From positions 186,001-250,000 of the forward strand of contig NZ_SMUV01000071.1 in NCBI RefSeq assembly GCF_004358185.1: a stretch of DNA of 64,000 bases. The letters are read 5' to 3'. This document shows positions 1-8,419 of the stretch, piece after piece (position 1 is the first letter of the stretch; each line of letters begins with the position of its first letter). This DNA is from Antarcticimicrobium luteum. GTDB lineage: Bacteria > Pseudomonadota > Alphaproteobacteria > Rhodobacterales > Rhodobacteraceae. The position numbers and the translations under genes are program-made. The notes under the pieces are model-generated. The model ran no database searches. It was not told the DNA's origin and saw only the letters and a program-made list of their open reading frames with translations.

Positions 1-364
1 TCTTCTTGCCGGCAATGGCCTTTGCGGGGCCTTTGCGGGTACGAGCGTTGGTGTGGGTGCGCTGACCGCGAACCGGCAGGTTGCGGCGATGACGCAGACC
101 GCGATAGCAGCCCAGGTCCATCAGACGCTTGATGTTCATCTGCGTCTCGCGGCGAAGGTCGCCTTCGACGGTGAAATTGGCGTCGATATGCTCGCGGATC
201 TGCAGAACCTCGGCGTCGCTCAGTTCGTTGACCCGGCGGGCATGGTCGATGCCGACGGCGTCACAGATCGCCTTGGCCGAGGCGTTTCCGATTCCGGTGA
301 TATAGGTGAGGGCGATGGGGACCCGCTTTGCAGTCGGGATGTTTACGCCGGCAATACGTGCCAC
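1..364 (-). CDS. rpsM: 30S ribosomal protein S13 (3' end cut by window)
   Basis: Small-subunit head protein S13, which contacts 16S rRNA and bridges to the large subunit. The translation begins [10 protein letters not shown] and contains the helix-two-turn-helix region and the basic C-terminal tail ([18 protein letters not shown]). 121 codons are visible; the family is about 122 residues, so only the last codon or two and the stop are missing. The start is a GTG at 362-364, preceded by an AAGGAAA ribosome binding site. It lies downstream of adk on the same strand, the usual alphaproteobacterial order; rpsK, rpoA and rplQ would be expected just beyond the window edge. Confidence 0.97.
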   Translation of the reverse strand, partial: MARIAGVNIPTAKRVPIALTYITGIGNASAKAICDAVGIDHARRVNELSDAEVLQIREHIDANFTVEGDLRRETQMNIKRLMDLGCYRGLRHRRNLPVRGQRTHTNARTRKGPAKAIAGKK

Positions 365-522
365 GTGTCACTTTCCTTTTCGTTGCGGTTCCGTAGCTCC
401 AGAACCTTTTTTCACAACGCTCGACCATGGCAGTGGGTGCCAGCGGGCCAGCAGTTCATGAGGTGAGCGCGCGGCGCGGACGAATCCCGCACCCCGCGGT
501 TGATTCCCTCTCGGGATGGGGG

Positions 523-551
523 TCGATATGGGGTTTTGCGCGTGCGGTCAA
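523..551 (-). promoter_or_regulatory. candidate sigma-70 promoter in front of rpsM
   Basis: On the minus strand TTGACC (546-551) and TATCGA (523-528) are separated by 17 bases, inside the 196-base gap between adk and rpsM. The -35 box is a 5/6 match; the -10 box is weak. It could give rpsM-rpsK-rpoA-rplQ a supply of transcripts independent of secY-adk. Seen by eye only. Confidence 0.4.
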
Positions 552-560
552 CCCCCGACC

Positions 561-1205
561 TCAGCTGTCCAGCGCGCCGGCGATCGCGGCGCGGACCGCG
601 TCGATCTCGCCCAGCCCGTCGATCCTGCTCAGCTTGCCCTTGGCATAGTAGTAGCCGATCAGCGGTGAGGTCTTCTTGTAGTATTCCATCAGCCGGGTGC
701 GCAGGCTGTCCTCGTTGTCGTCGGCGCGGCGGTTGAAGGTGGTGCCGCCGCATTTGGCGCATTTGCCATCGGCCGGAATCGGCTTGGTGATGTCGTTGTA
801 GACCTCGCCGCAGGTGCCGCAGGTCGAGCGCGCGGTGATGCGGCTGACCAGGGCCTCGTCGTCGACTTCCATCTCGATCACCGCGTCAAGGCTCTGGCCC
901 TCGGCCTCCAGCAGCTCGCCCAGCGCGTCGGCCTGGGCCAGCGTGCGCGGAAAGCCGTCAAAGATGAACCCGTTGGCCTTCACCGTCTCCAGCTTCTCGC
1001 GGATCAGCCCGATCACGATCTCGTCGGTCACCAGCTGGCCCTTGGCCATCACCTCGGCAACGATGTTGCCCATCTCGGTGCCGCTGTCCTTGGCCTCGCG
1101 CAGCATGTCGCCGGTGCTCAGCTGCACCATGCCGCGGTCCTCGACCAGATAGCGCGCCTGTGTTCCCTTGCCCGCGCCGGGCGGCCCCAGAAGTATGATG
1201 TTCAT
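561..1205 (-). CDS. adk: adenylate kinase
   Basis: Cytoplasmic phosphotransferase, ATP + AMP to 2 ADP. 214 residues, the long form of the family. The P-loop GPPGAGKGT is at residues 7-15, the AMP-site DGFPRT at 83-88, and the LID carries four cysteines (C129, C132, C149, C152) in two CxxC pairs, the structural zinc-binding type. It overlaps the 3' end of secY by four bases (ATGA), so it is translationally coupled to it. rpsM follows on the same strand after 196 bases. Confidence 0.98.
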   Translation of the reverse strand: MNIILLGPPGAGKGTQARYLVEDRGMVQLSTGDMLREAKDSGTEMGNIVAEVMAKGQLVTDEIVIGLIREKLETVKANGFIFDGFPRTLAQADALGELLEAEGQSLDAVIEMEVDDEALVSRITARSTCGTCGEVYNDITKPIPADGKCAKCGGTTFNRRADDNEDSLRTRLMEYYKKTSPLIGYYYAKGKLSRIDGLGEIDAVRAAIAGALDS

Positions 1206-2578
1206 CGCCGTGCCGGCCCCCGTTTGGTGCGTTTCTTGGTGGCGCCCTTGCCGCGTCCGCGCAACTGCGATTTCTCGATCAGCCCCTCGTACTGATGGGC
1301 CAGAAGATGACTTTGCGCCTGCTGGATCGTGTCCATGGTCACCGACACGATGATCAGCACCGAGGTGCCGCCGAAATAGAACGGAACCGCGAACTGGCCG
1401 CGCAGGATCTCCGGCATCAGGCAGACCAGCGCAAGATAGCCGGACCCCAGCACCAGGATGCGGTTGACCACATACTCCAGATACTCGGCCGTTTTCTTGC
1501 CCGGACGGATGCCGGGAACAAAGCCGTTCTGGTTCTTCAGGTTGTCGGCCACGTCATCGGGTTTGAACGAGACGTTGAAGGTATAGAAATAGGCGAAGAA
1601 CACGATCATCGAGACGAAGAACAGCAGATAGAGCGGCTGGCCCGGCCCGAAATTCGCCAGCAGCCAGGACATCACCGGCCCGCTGGCCGCATTGGCCGAA
1701 AAGGTCGAGATGGTCACCGGCAGCAGCAGCAGCGAGCTGGCGAAGATCGCCGGGATCACGCCCGCCGGGTTCACCTTGACCGGCAGGTGCGACGAGCCGC
1801 CGTCATAGACCTTCATCCCCACCTGACGGCGCGGATACTGGATGTGGATCTTGCGCAGCGCCCGCTCCATGAACACCACAAAGGTGATCACCGCGATCAC
1901 CATCAGGATCACCGCGATGATCACGGCCGGGCTCAGCGCGCCCGAGCGGCCGGAGGCAAAGAACTGCGCGATCGCTGCGGGAACCTCGGCGATGATGCCG
2001 ACGAAAATGATCAAAGAGATGCCGTTGCCCAGCCCGCGCGAGGTGATCTGCTCACCCAGCCACATCAGGAACATGGTGCCGCCGACCAGCGTGACCATGG
2101 TGGAGAAGCGGAAATACAGCCCCGGATCGGTGGCCAGATCGCCGGTTTCCAGCGACACCGCCAGGCCATAGGCCTGCACCGTGGCCAGCGCCACCGTGCC
2201 ATAGCGGGTATACTGGTTCATCTTCTTGCGGCCCTGCTCGCCCTCTTTCTTGAGCTGTTCGAGCGAGGGAACCATGGCGGTCAGCAACTGCACGATGATC
2301 GAGGCCGAGATATAGGGCATGATGCCCAGCGCAAAGATGCCCATCCGACCCAGCGCGCCGCCGGTGAACATCGACACCATGCCGCCGATGCCCTGCCCCG
2401 CCTGCTGCATGAACTCGCGCAGAGCCGCGCCGTCGATGCCCGGAACCGGAATGAAGGTGCCCAGCCGATAGACAATCAGCAGGCCCAGCGTAAACAGGAT
2501 GCGGTTGCGCAGATCTGTGGCCTTGCCCAGGGCGGCCCAGCTGGTGTTCGCCGCCATTTGTTCTGCTGCTGATACCAT
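1202..2578 (-). CDS. secY: preprotein translocase subunit SecY
   Basis: Central channel of the Sec translocon in the inner membrane. 458 residues with about ten hydrophobic segments. The first is [20 protein letters not shown], and a glycine/methionine-rich plug region ([14 protein letters not shown]) precedes segment 2. The cytoplasmic loop with YPRRQVG and the basic C-terminal tail fit SecY. It sits between rplO and adk, as in the bacterial spc operon, and ends in a 4-base overlap with adk. The gap to rplO carries a stem-loop. Confidence 0.98.
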   Translation of the reverse strand: MVSAAEQMAANTSWAALGKATDLRNRILFTLGLLIVYRLGTFIPVPGIDGAALREFMQQAGQGIGGMVSMFTGGALGRMGIFALGIMPYISASIIVQLLTAMVPSLEQLKKEGEQGRKKMNQYTRYGTVALATVQAYGLAVSLETGDLATDPGLYFRFSTMVTLVGGTMFLMWLGEQITSRGLGNGISLIIFVGIIAEVPAAIAQFFASGRSGALSPAVIIAVILMVIAVITFVVFMERALRKIHIQYPRRQVGMKVYDGGSSHLPVKVNPAGVIPAIFASSLLLLPVTISTFSANAASGPVMSWLLANFGPGQPLYLLFFVSMIVFFAYFYTFNVSFKPDDVADNLKNQNGFVPGIRPGKKTAEYLEYVVNRILVLGSGYLALVCLMPEILRGQFAVPFYFGGTSVLIIVSVTMDTIQQAQSHLLAHQYEGLIEKSQLRGRGKGATKKRTKRGPARR

Positions 2579-2602
2579 GAAAGAGGTCTCTCTTATGATT
2601 GC

Positions 2603-2636
2603 GCCGCCCGGAGCCGTTTTCCGGCTCGGGCGGCGT
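2603..2636 (-). promoter_or_regulatory. GC-rich stem-loop between rplO and secY
   Basis: Left arm 2603-2617 and right arm 2623-2636 pair over 14 base pairs with one bulged base and a 5-base loop. There is no U-tract on the minus strand, so it is unlikely to be a full intrinsic terminator. A role in attenuating or stabilising the message between rplO and secY is possible. Confidence 0.55.
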
Positions 2637-2686
2637 CATGGAAAACTGAGGTCTATGTAAGCGGCTGGCGCGCCGCCCACAACCGC

Positions 2687-3160
2687 TTAGGCGTCAGCGC
2701 CCGCAGTTGTGACCTTCAGCGCGCCGCCCGCGGCCTCGACGGCGGCAACAGCCGATTTCGAGGCGCCGGTGACTTCGATCGTCGCCTTGGCGCTGAACTC
2801 GCCCTTGGCCAGGATGCGGACGCCGTCCAGCTTGCGGCGCACCAGACCCGAGGCGATCAGCGCGTCCTCGGTGATGGCCTGACCGGCGTCGATCTTGCCG
2901 GCGTCGATGAATTTCTGGATCAGCCCCAGGTTCACCACCGCATAGGATTTGCGGTTCGGCTTGTTGAAGCCGCGCTTGGGCAGACGCTGATAGAGCGGCA
3001 TCTGGCCGCCCTCATAACCGTTGATGGCCACACCCGAACGGGATTTCTGACCCTTGATACCCCGGCCGGCGGTCTTGCCCTTGCCCGAGCCAGGGCCGCG
3101 GCCGACGCGTTTGCGGGATTTCGTCGCGCCCGCATTGTCGCGCAGTTCGTGCAGTTTCAT
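2687..3160 (-). CDS. rplO: 50S ribosomal protein L15
   Basis: Large-subunit protein L15. 157 residues with the glycine/basic N-terminal arm ([17 protein letters not shown], about residues 19-35) and the globular C-terminal part. An upstream in-frame extension of 41 codons exists, but the start at 3160 (MKLHELRDN) matches the family N-terminus and follows a GGAGAAG ribosome binding site. secY follows. The genes normally upstream (rpsE, rpmD) are absent; the next gene on this strand is a crotonase, so the spc cluster is interrupted here. Confidence 0.97.
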   Translation of the reverse strand: MKLHELRDNAGATKSRKRVGRGPGSGKGKTAGRGIKGQKSRSGVAINGYEGGQMPLYQRLPKRGFNKPNRKSYAVVNLGLIQKFIDAGKIDAGQAITEDALIASGLVRRKLDGVRILAKGEFSAKATIEVTGASKSAVAAVEAAGGALKVTTAGADA

Positions 3161-3254
3161 ATCGCTTCTCCATTGCCGGATGCGCCCCCGAAGCGAACAG
3201 GACGACCACGGCGTTTCTTTGCGTGTGAGTCGGGCCCCGAGGGACCACCGGGCG

Positions 3255-3283
3255 CGTATAGCCGCAAGGACGTGACGATGCAA
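3255..3283 (-). promoter_or_regulatory. candidate promoter for rplO-secY-adk
   Basis: Minus-strand TTGCAT (3278-3283) and TATACG (3255-3260) are separated by exactly 17 bases and lie about 95 bases upstream of the rplO start. This fits rplO-secY-adk being transcribed separately from the upstream crotonase operon. Confidence 0.45.
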
Positions 3284-3317
3284 GACCGGGGCGCGGGCGC
3301 TTCCTGCCCCGATGCGC

Positions 3318-4079
3318 TCAGAAATCCTTCAACAACCTCGTGGTCTCCGGGTCCATGAACCCCGCCACGGTCGCCTCGGTCTCCAGCGCCAGCGCCCGGT
3401 TCAGATCGGTGAGGCCGGCCGCGTTCAGCACCCGCTTCATCGCCCGCACCGACAAGGGCGGCAGCGCCGCCAGCCGCCCGGCCACCTCCACCGCCTGCCC
3501 CATCAACTCGTCATCCGGCGCCACCCGCCAGGCGACCCCCATCTCCTTCAGCGCGGCGGCGTCGTATCTGTCGCCCAGCATCAGCATCTCGCGCGCCCTG
3601 TTCATCCCCACCAGCGCCGGCAACAGCGAGGTTACCGCCCCGGTGACGAACAGGTTCAGCGACACCTCGGGAAAGAAGCCTTTCGCGCTCTCACCCCAGA
3701 TCGGGAAATCACAGTTGATCGCCCACTCAAAGCCGCCGCCGACAGCCCAGCCGTTGATCGCGCCCACCACCGGCTTGGCCCCCAGCGTAATCGCCTGCGT
3801 CGCCCGCTGGATCGCGTTCACCGCCGCGCGCGCCTGTTCCTCGGTCTCGGGATGCACATGTTCGTGCCGGTCGTCGCCGGCGCAGAACGCCTTGCCCGTG
3901 CCGGTGAACACGATCGCCCGCGTCGCGGGATCCGCATTGGCGTCGTCGAACGCCCGCGCCACATCGTCGATCAGCTGCCGGTTCATCGCGTTCAGGCTGC
4001 CGGGCCGGTTCAGCGCAATGGTCCGCACCCCGTTTTCGCCCAGCGTGCTCAGCACGGTCTCATAACTAAAATCGCTCAT
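3318..4079 (-). CDS. enoyl-CoA hydratase/isomerase family protein (crotonase fold)
   Basis: Crotonase-fold enzyme of 253 residues. Oxyanion-hole segments are visible at FCAGDD (65-70) and GGGFE (114-118). Both acidic positions used by classical enoyl-CoA hydratases are kept: Glu118 in GGGFE and Glu138 in FPE, so it may be hydration-competent. It lies two bases downstream of a CoA-ligase gene and ends a TetR-CoA ligase-crotonase operon, so it probably acts on the acyl-CoA made by that ligase. The substrate is unknown; an aromatic or branched acid is a guess. It could also be an isomerase. Confidence 0.85.
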   Translation of the reverse strand: MSDFSYETVLSTLGENGVRTIALNRPGSLNAMNRQLIDDVARAFDDANADPATRAIVFTGTGKAFCAGDDRHEHVHPETEEQARAAVNAIQRATQAITLGAKPVVGAINGWAVGGGFEWAINCDFPIWGESAKGFFPEVSLNLFVTGAVTSLLPALVGMNRAREMLMLGDRYDAAALKEMGVAWRVAPDDELMGQAVEVAGRLAALPPLSVRAMKRVLNAAGLTDLNRALALETEATVAGFMDPETTRLLKDF

Positions 4080-4081
4080 TT

Positions 4082-5392
4082 CTATCCCCGTATCACCCGT
4101 TTCGTCTTACCCTCGGTGCGGGGAAAGCTGCCCGCCGCCCGCACCATGACATGCGCCGTCGTCCCCAGCCGTCGCTTGATCTCGGCCACCACCCGTGCCG
4201 CCAGATCGGGTGCCTCGTCCACGCCCCCGGCCAGTTCCACCGCCACCGGCAGCACATCATAGGGCGGCAGCCCCGACAGCTCGATCCGGTATTCGCCGGA
4301 CAGCTCGGCAAACTCCATCACCACCGCGGCCACCATCGAGGGGAACATGTTCAGCCCCCGCACCACCACCATATCGTCGGACCGCCCGACAACGGCGAAC
4401 CGGAACCCGCTGCGCCCGCAGGAACAGGGGTCGGTCGCCTCGATGCGGATGATGTCGCCGGTTCGGAACCGCACCAGCGGCTGACAATCGCGCAGCAGGT
4501 GGGTCAGCACCAGCTCGCCCTCCTGCCCCGCCTCCAGCGGCAGCGGCGCGGCCGTATCCGGGTCGATCAGCTCGGGGTGCAGCACATCGGCCGCCATGAA
4601 ATGCAGGTGGCTGTCGTCCTCGCATTGCGCCGCGAAGTTGGAAAACACATCCGACACGCCGTAGTTGGCATTGCGCGGCTCCATTCCCCAGGTCTCGCGC
4701 AGCCGCGCGCGGAACGCCGGATCGTCCAGCCCCGGCTCACCGCCGAACAGGCCCAGCCGCAGCCCCAGATCGCGGGGGGTCAACCCCGGGAATTTCTCCG
4801 CGATCACCCGCTCCAGCACCGCCGGATAGGAGGGCGTGCAGGAGATCGCGGTGATCCCCACCTCCTGAATGGTGTGCACCAGCAACTCGGTCGCGCCGAC
4901 ACCGAAGGGCACCACCAGCGCGCCGGTCGCCTCCAGCGTCATGTGGTCGGTCAGCCCGCCCATCCACATCTGGTAGTTCAGGCAATGCACAACGGTATCC
5001 TCCGGCCCCAGCCCCGCCGCCGAATGACAGCGCCCGCCCACGGCCTGGGTGATCGCCGCATCCCGCGCCGACAGCGCCAGGTTCATCGCCTGTCCCGTGG
5101 TGCCCGAGGTGCGGTGCAGCCGGTTCGCCGCGGCCCGCGCCGAGGCGAGGTAATCGCCGAACGGCGGATGCGCCGCCTGCGACTGGCGCAGCATCGCCTT
5201 GTCCGACAGCGGCAGCTCGGCCAGATCCTCCAGCCGCGCCGGCGGCTGCCTGCCGTCCCAGAGCGTGTGGTAGAAATCCGAATGCGCCTCCACATAGGCC
5301 GCCTGCTCCTGCCAGAGCGCCTGGATATGCGGTGCCAGCTCGGCCCGGCTCATCCGCTCGGCGCCCTCGATCATCCCGTTGCCCGCTGTCAT
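4082..5392 (-). CDS. phenylacetate-CoA ligase family (PaaK-like) acyl-CoA synthetase
   Basis: AMP-forming CoA ligase of 436 residues, the length of the PaaK group. Phosphate-binding loop TSGTTG is at 95-100, the RFRTGD hinge motif lies in the C-terminal half, and KTKR near the C-terminus supplies the expected lysine. A CSCGRSG segment after the hinge is typical of this group. The start at 5392 overlaps the TetR stop by four bases (ATGA), favouring it over later in-frame methionines. The operon partner is a crotonase. The substrate cannot be read from sequence; no paa ring-hydroxylating genes are nearby, so phenylacetate itself is not supported. Confidence 0.85.
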   Translation of the reverse strand: MTAGNGMIEGAERMSRAELAPHIQALWQEQAAYVEAHSDFYHTLWDGRQPPARLEDLAELPLSDKAMLRQSQAAHPPFGDYLASARAAANRLHRTSGTTGQAMNLALSARDAAITQAVGGRCHSAAGLGPEDTVVHCLNYQMWMGGLTDHMTLEATGALVVPFGVGATELLVHTIQEVGITAISCTPSYPAVLERVIAEKFPGLTPRDLGLRLGLFGGEPGLDDPAFRARLRETWGMEPRNANYGVSDVFSNFAAQCEDDSHLHFMAADVLHPELIDPDTAAPLPLEAGQEGELVLTHLLRDCQPLVRFRTGDIIRIEATDPCSCGRSGFRFAVVGRSDDMVVVRGLNMFPSMVAAVVMEFAELSGEYRIELSGLPPYDVLPVAVELAGGVDEAPDLAARVVAEIKRRLGTTAHVMVRAAGSFPRTEGKTKRVIRG

Positions 5393-6093
5393 GGCTGCAT
5401 CCCCCGGTCCCAGATCAAATCCAGCGTGTCCAGCACCGCCGCCTCGTCGCCCGAGACCGCCATCAGCGCCGGATCCTCCGACAGCAACAGGCTGGACAGG
5501 TACTGGTCCACCATTCCACCCAGCGCATAGGCCCGCCGCAGCAGCTCGTCCCGCGCAATCGCCCCGGCCCGCCCTTGCCGCGCCAGATCCCGCTCCACGG
5601 CCGCGGCCACGCCTTCCAGCCAGTCGCGGTTGAACCGGTGGAACGCCGCGCGCGCCTCGGGAAACCCCTCCAGATGGTGCACCAGACAGCGCATCAGCCC
5701 CCGGTTCTCGCGGAACAGCGCCACATAGGCCCGCGTCGCCGCCCGCACCGGATCGTCGGGGCGCACCCGGCTCGCCGCCCGCATCGCCGCCTGGGCAAAG
5801 CCGACAAATCCGGTCAGCAGCTCGTCCAGCAGCAGCCCGCGGTCGCTGAAATAGACATAGAACGCCCCGTTCGACAGCCCCGCCCGGCCGCAGATCGCCG
5901 CGATGGTCAGATCCTGCGGCGGCTGCCCCTCCAGCAGCTCACACACCGCCCGCAGCAGTTGCGCGCGGCTGCGCTCGCCCTTGGGCCGGTCCGCCGCCTG
6001 CGCCACCAGCGCGGCGGCATAGGAGGATCCGGCCAGAGTGGGATTCGGGATCTGACCGGGATCGGGATCGGATCTTGCGGCGTCAGCGGTCAT
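5389..6093 (-). CDS. TetR/AcrR family transcriptional regulator
   Basis: 234-residue regulator with an N-terminal helix-turn-helix at about residues 40-85 (AAICGRAGLSNGAFYVYFSDR is the recognition region) and a helical ligand-binding C-terminal domain. It is the first gene of an operon with the CoA ligase and the crotonase. A perfect 28-bp palindrome lies ten bases upstream of its start, so autorepression of the whole operon, relieved by a CoA thioester or free acid, is the likely mode. An ~40-residue disordered N-terminal extension precedes the helix-turn-helix. Confidence 0.92.
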   Translation of the reverse strand: MTADAARSDPDPGQIPNPTLAGSSYAAALVAQAADRPKGERSRAQLLRAVCELLEGQPPQDLTIAAICGRAGLSNGAFYVYFSDRGLLLDELLTGFVGFAQAAMRAASRVRPDDPVRAATRAYVALFRENRGLMRCLVHHLEGFPEARAAFHRFNRDWLEGVAAAVERDLARQGRAGAIARDELLRRAYALGGMVDQYLSSLLLSEDPALMAVSGDEAAVLDTLDLIWDRGMQP

Positions 6094-6102
6094 CGCACCC
6101 TC

Positions 6103-6130
6103 GAAATGAAAATGAAGTCATTTTCATTTC
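6103..6130. promoter_or_regulatory. TetR operator: perfect 28-bp palindrome
   Basis: GAAATGAAAATGA (6103-6115), two central bases, then its exact reverse complement (6118-6130). It is very AT-rich against a GC-rich background and sits directly upstream of the TetR ribosome binding site (GAGGG). The position and perfect symmetry fit a homodimeric TetR operator that blocks transcription of the tetR-CoA ligase-crotonase operon. Confidence 0.85.
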
Positions 6131-6185
6131 TGTCGCCAGATGCCCCCCTTTGCAAGGATTTTCTGCCCACCGGCGCGACAGCGCC

Positions 6186-6207
6186 CGCCGCGCCCCTCGG
6201 CGCGGCG
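6186..6207 (-). terminator. stem-loop after tauC
   Basis: A perfect 9-bp stem CGCCGCGCC/GGCGCGGCG with a 4-base loop, 17 bases past the tauC stop. There is no U-tract, so it may act as a 3'-end stabiliser or weak terminator of tauABC rather than a strong intrinsic terminator. Confidence 0.5.
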
Positions 6208-6223
6208 CCATCTCAGGCCGTGC

Positions 6224-7492
6224 TCAGACCTTGCCCTTCCACGGCACCATCACCCGCTCCGCCCAGCGCATCAGCATGTCGATGCCGAACCCGATCACCC
6301 CGATCAGGATGATCCCCATGATCACAATATCGGTGTTCTGGAATTTCGAGGCGACCATGATCATCATGCCCGCCCCCTTTTCCGCGGCGACCAGTTCGGC
6401 GGCCACCACCGTCCCCCAGCACACCCCCATCGCCACCCGTGCGCCGGTAAAGATTTCCGGCAGCGAATTGGGCATGATCACATGGCGCATGATCTGCCAT
6501 TTGCTCGCCCCCAGCGAATAGGCCGCATGCACCTTGGAGATCGCCACGCCCGACACGCCCGAGCGCGCCGCGATCGCCATGATCCACAGCGCCGCCAGGA
6601 ACAGCAGGATGATCTTGCCGGTCTCGCCGATTCCTGCCCAGATGATCACCAGCGGGATCAGCGCCAGCGGCGGCACCGGCCGCATGAACTCGACAATCGG
6701 GTCGAACCAGCCCCGGAACCAGTTGCTCAGCCCCATCGCATAGCCCAGCGGAATGCCCAGCAGCGCCCCGAAGAAGAAGCCGACGACGACCCGGAACAGC
6801 GAATAGCCCAGATGCTCCCACAGGGTCGATCCGCGAAAGCCCTCGCCGGCAATCTCGCCCATCCTGACCACCACCGCCTCCGGCGAAGGCAGCCAGATCG
6901 GCTCCATCTGCCAACCCTTGTCGGGCTCGAAATTCAACGTGCCCTTGGGCGACATGCCGACGCGGCCGAACTCGGTCCCGACCGAGCCGCCGGGCGCGAT
7001 CGGCTCACCGTTGACGGCGACCACCTCGGCGCCCTCGGCGCGGCCCAACTCGTCGTTGCGGTCGACCCGGATCAGCCCGCTGCGCCACATCCCCACCGTG
7101 GCGCTGTCGTTCCTGGCCCAGCCGTCGCCGGGATCGACCTCCGGCGCCTCGACCTTCTGATCGACCGGATGCACCAGCACCGTCACCGTGGCGTCGTCGC
7201 GCTCCCCGTCCGGCGTCTGCGCGGTATAGTCAAAGGTCGCCACCCCCTCGAACGGCCCCGGCGCATGCAGGAACCCGGGCAACAGCGCCGAGCCGGTGAA
7301 CATCCCCCAGAGCACGAAGATGGTGACGATCGAGATCACGCTGGCCCAGCGGTCCGAGACCACCGCGCTCTCGTCGCCGAAGGTCACCGTCTTGAGCGCG
7401 GTGAAATCGCGCCGCGCCGCCCGGCGCACCACCCGGCTGACGATCAGGAACGAGGCGACAAAGATCGCGGCATAGATCAGCAGCGGGATCAT
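6224..7492 (-). CDS. tauC: taurine ABC transporter permease with inserted domain
   Basis: Inner-membrane permease of the taurine importer, 422 residues. The C-terminal ~225 residues match the usual TauC core: LPSPEAVV at about 201, the ATP-binding-protein contact loop near SLGASKWQIMRHVIMPNSLPE, and five membrane segments. Upstream are an extra N-terminal hydrophobic helix (3-20), a second one (50-70), and about 125 soluble residues (70-195) placed between the first core helix and the LPSP motif; E. coli TauC (about 275 residues) lacks this. The start at 7492 overlaps the tauB stop by ATGA, which rules out the longer upstream reading. Confidence 0.92.
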   Translation of the reverse strand: MIPLLIYAAIFVASFLIVSRVVRRAARRDFTALKTVTFGDESAVVSDRWASVISIVTIFVLWGMFTGSALLPGFLHAPGPFEGVATFDYTAQTPDGERDDATVTVLVHPVDQKVEAPEVDPGDGWARNDSATVGMWRSGLIRVDRNDELGRAEGAEVVAVNGEPIAPGGSVGTEFGRVGMSPKGTLNFEPDKGWQMEPIWLPSPEAVVVRMGEIAGEGFRGSTLWEHLGYSLFRVVVGFFFGALLGIPLGYAMGLSNWFRGWFDPIVEFMRPVPPLALIPLVIIWAGIGETGKIILLFLAALWIMAIAARSGVSGVAISKVHAAYSLGASKWQIMRHVIMPNSLPEIFTGARVAMGVCWGTVVAAELVAAEKGAGMMIMVASKFQNTDIVIMGIILIGVIGFGIDMLMRWAERVMVPWKGKV

Positions 7493-8295
7493 GCGCCCGC
7501 CTCCACCCGGCCCATGATCTCTTCTTCCATGTTCCAGATCATGTTCAGGATCTCCTCCCGCGTCGGCGCATAATCGGGATGTTTCTTGACCTCGCGCAGA
7601 TCGGCCCCCACCCCCATGTCGGCGAACGGCAGCCGGTATTCCTTGTGAATCCGCCCCGGCCGCGGCGCCATCACCAGCAGACGCTCGCCCAAAAGCAGCG
7701 CCTCCTCCACCGAATGGGTGATCAGGATGATGGTCTTGCCGGTCTCCTTCCACAGCTTCAGAACCAGGCTCTGCATCTTCTCCCGGGTCAGCGCATCCAG
7801 CGCGCCCAGCGGCTCGTCCATCAGGATCACGTCGGGATCGTTTGCCAGGCACCGCGCCAGCGCCACCCGCTGCTGCATGCCGCCCGACAGCTCATAGACC
7901 GCCTTGTCCTTGAAATCCCTCAGCCCCACGACCTCCAGCAGGTGATCGACGATCCCGGCCATCTCGGCCCGGCCCATGCCCTTCATGCGCGGCCCGAAAC
8001 TGACGTTGTCGCGCACGTTCATCCACTCGAACAGCGCGCCCTGCTGGAACACCATGCCGCGCTCGGCGTCCGGCCCGGTGACCCGGTGCCCGTTCATCAC
8101 CACCTGCCCCTCGGTCGGTGCGAGGAACCCCGCGAGGATGTTCAGCAACGTGGTCTTGCCGCAGCCCGACGGGCCCAGCACACTCAACAACTCGCCCTCT
8201 TTCAGATGCAGCGAGACGTCCTGCAACGCCTGCACCGACGTGCCGCCCGGCAGGTCGAACCGCATCGAGAGGTTTTCGATCGCCAGTCCGGACAT
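7489..8295 (-). CDS. tauB: taurine ABC transporter ATP-binding protein
   Basis: Cytoplasmic ATPase of the taurine/sulfonate importer, 268 residues. Walker A GPSGCGKTT, signature LSGGMQQRV, Walker B VILMDEP and the switch histidine in ITHSVEEA are all present, so it should be active. Similarity is to the TauB/SsuB nitrate-sulfonate-taurine class. It follows tauA after a 124-base gap containing a hairpin and overlaps tauC by ATGA. Confidence 0.95.
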   Translation of the reverse strand: MSGLAIENLSMRFDLPGGTSVQALQDVSLHLKEGELLSVLGPSGCGKTTLLNILAGFLAPTEGQVVMNGHRVTGPDAERGMVFQQGALFEWMNVRDNVSFGPRMKGMGRAEMAGIVDHLLEVVGLRDFKDKAVYELSGGMQQRVALARCLANDPDVILMDEPLGALDALTREKMQSLVLKLWKETGKTIILITHSVEEALLLGERLLVMAPRPGRIHKEYRLPFADMGVGADLREVKKHPDYAPTREEILNMIWNMEEEIMGRVEAGA

Positions 8296-8335
8296 GGCCC
8301 CCCCTGTCTGTCAGATATGCGCCGCGGGCCGGCAG

Positions 8336-8351
8336 GGCGGGAAAGCCCGCC
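8336..8351 (-). promoter_or_regulatory. intercistronic hairpin between tauA and tauB
   Basis: GGCGGG/CCCGCC with a 4-base loop in the 124-base tauA-tauB gap. Hairpins at this place often protect the 3' end of the binding-protein message so that it exceeds the membrane components. There is no U-tract. Confidence 0.4.
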
Positions 8352-8419
8352 TCACCGCCCCGATGCAGGCCGGCAGCCGGGCGTACCGCACCCGCACGGC
8401 CGCCCCGCCTGACCGCCCG

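Noticed and set aside
1295-2572. Long plus-strand reading antisense to secY
   Set aside because: High GC makes long antisense frames common; composition is His/Arg/Gln-rich with no motif, and secY on the other strand is unambiguous.
7493-7852. N-terminal extension of TauC into tauB
   Set aside because: The extra 120 codons are out of frame with and inside tauB, Arg/Gly-rich, and the ATGA overlap at 7489-7492 marks the real start.
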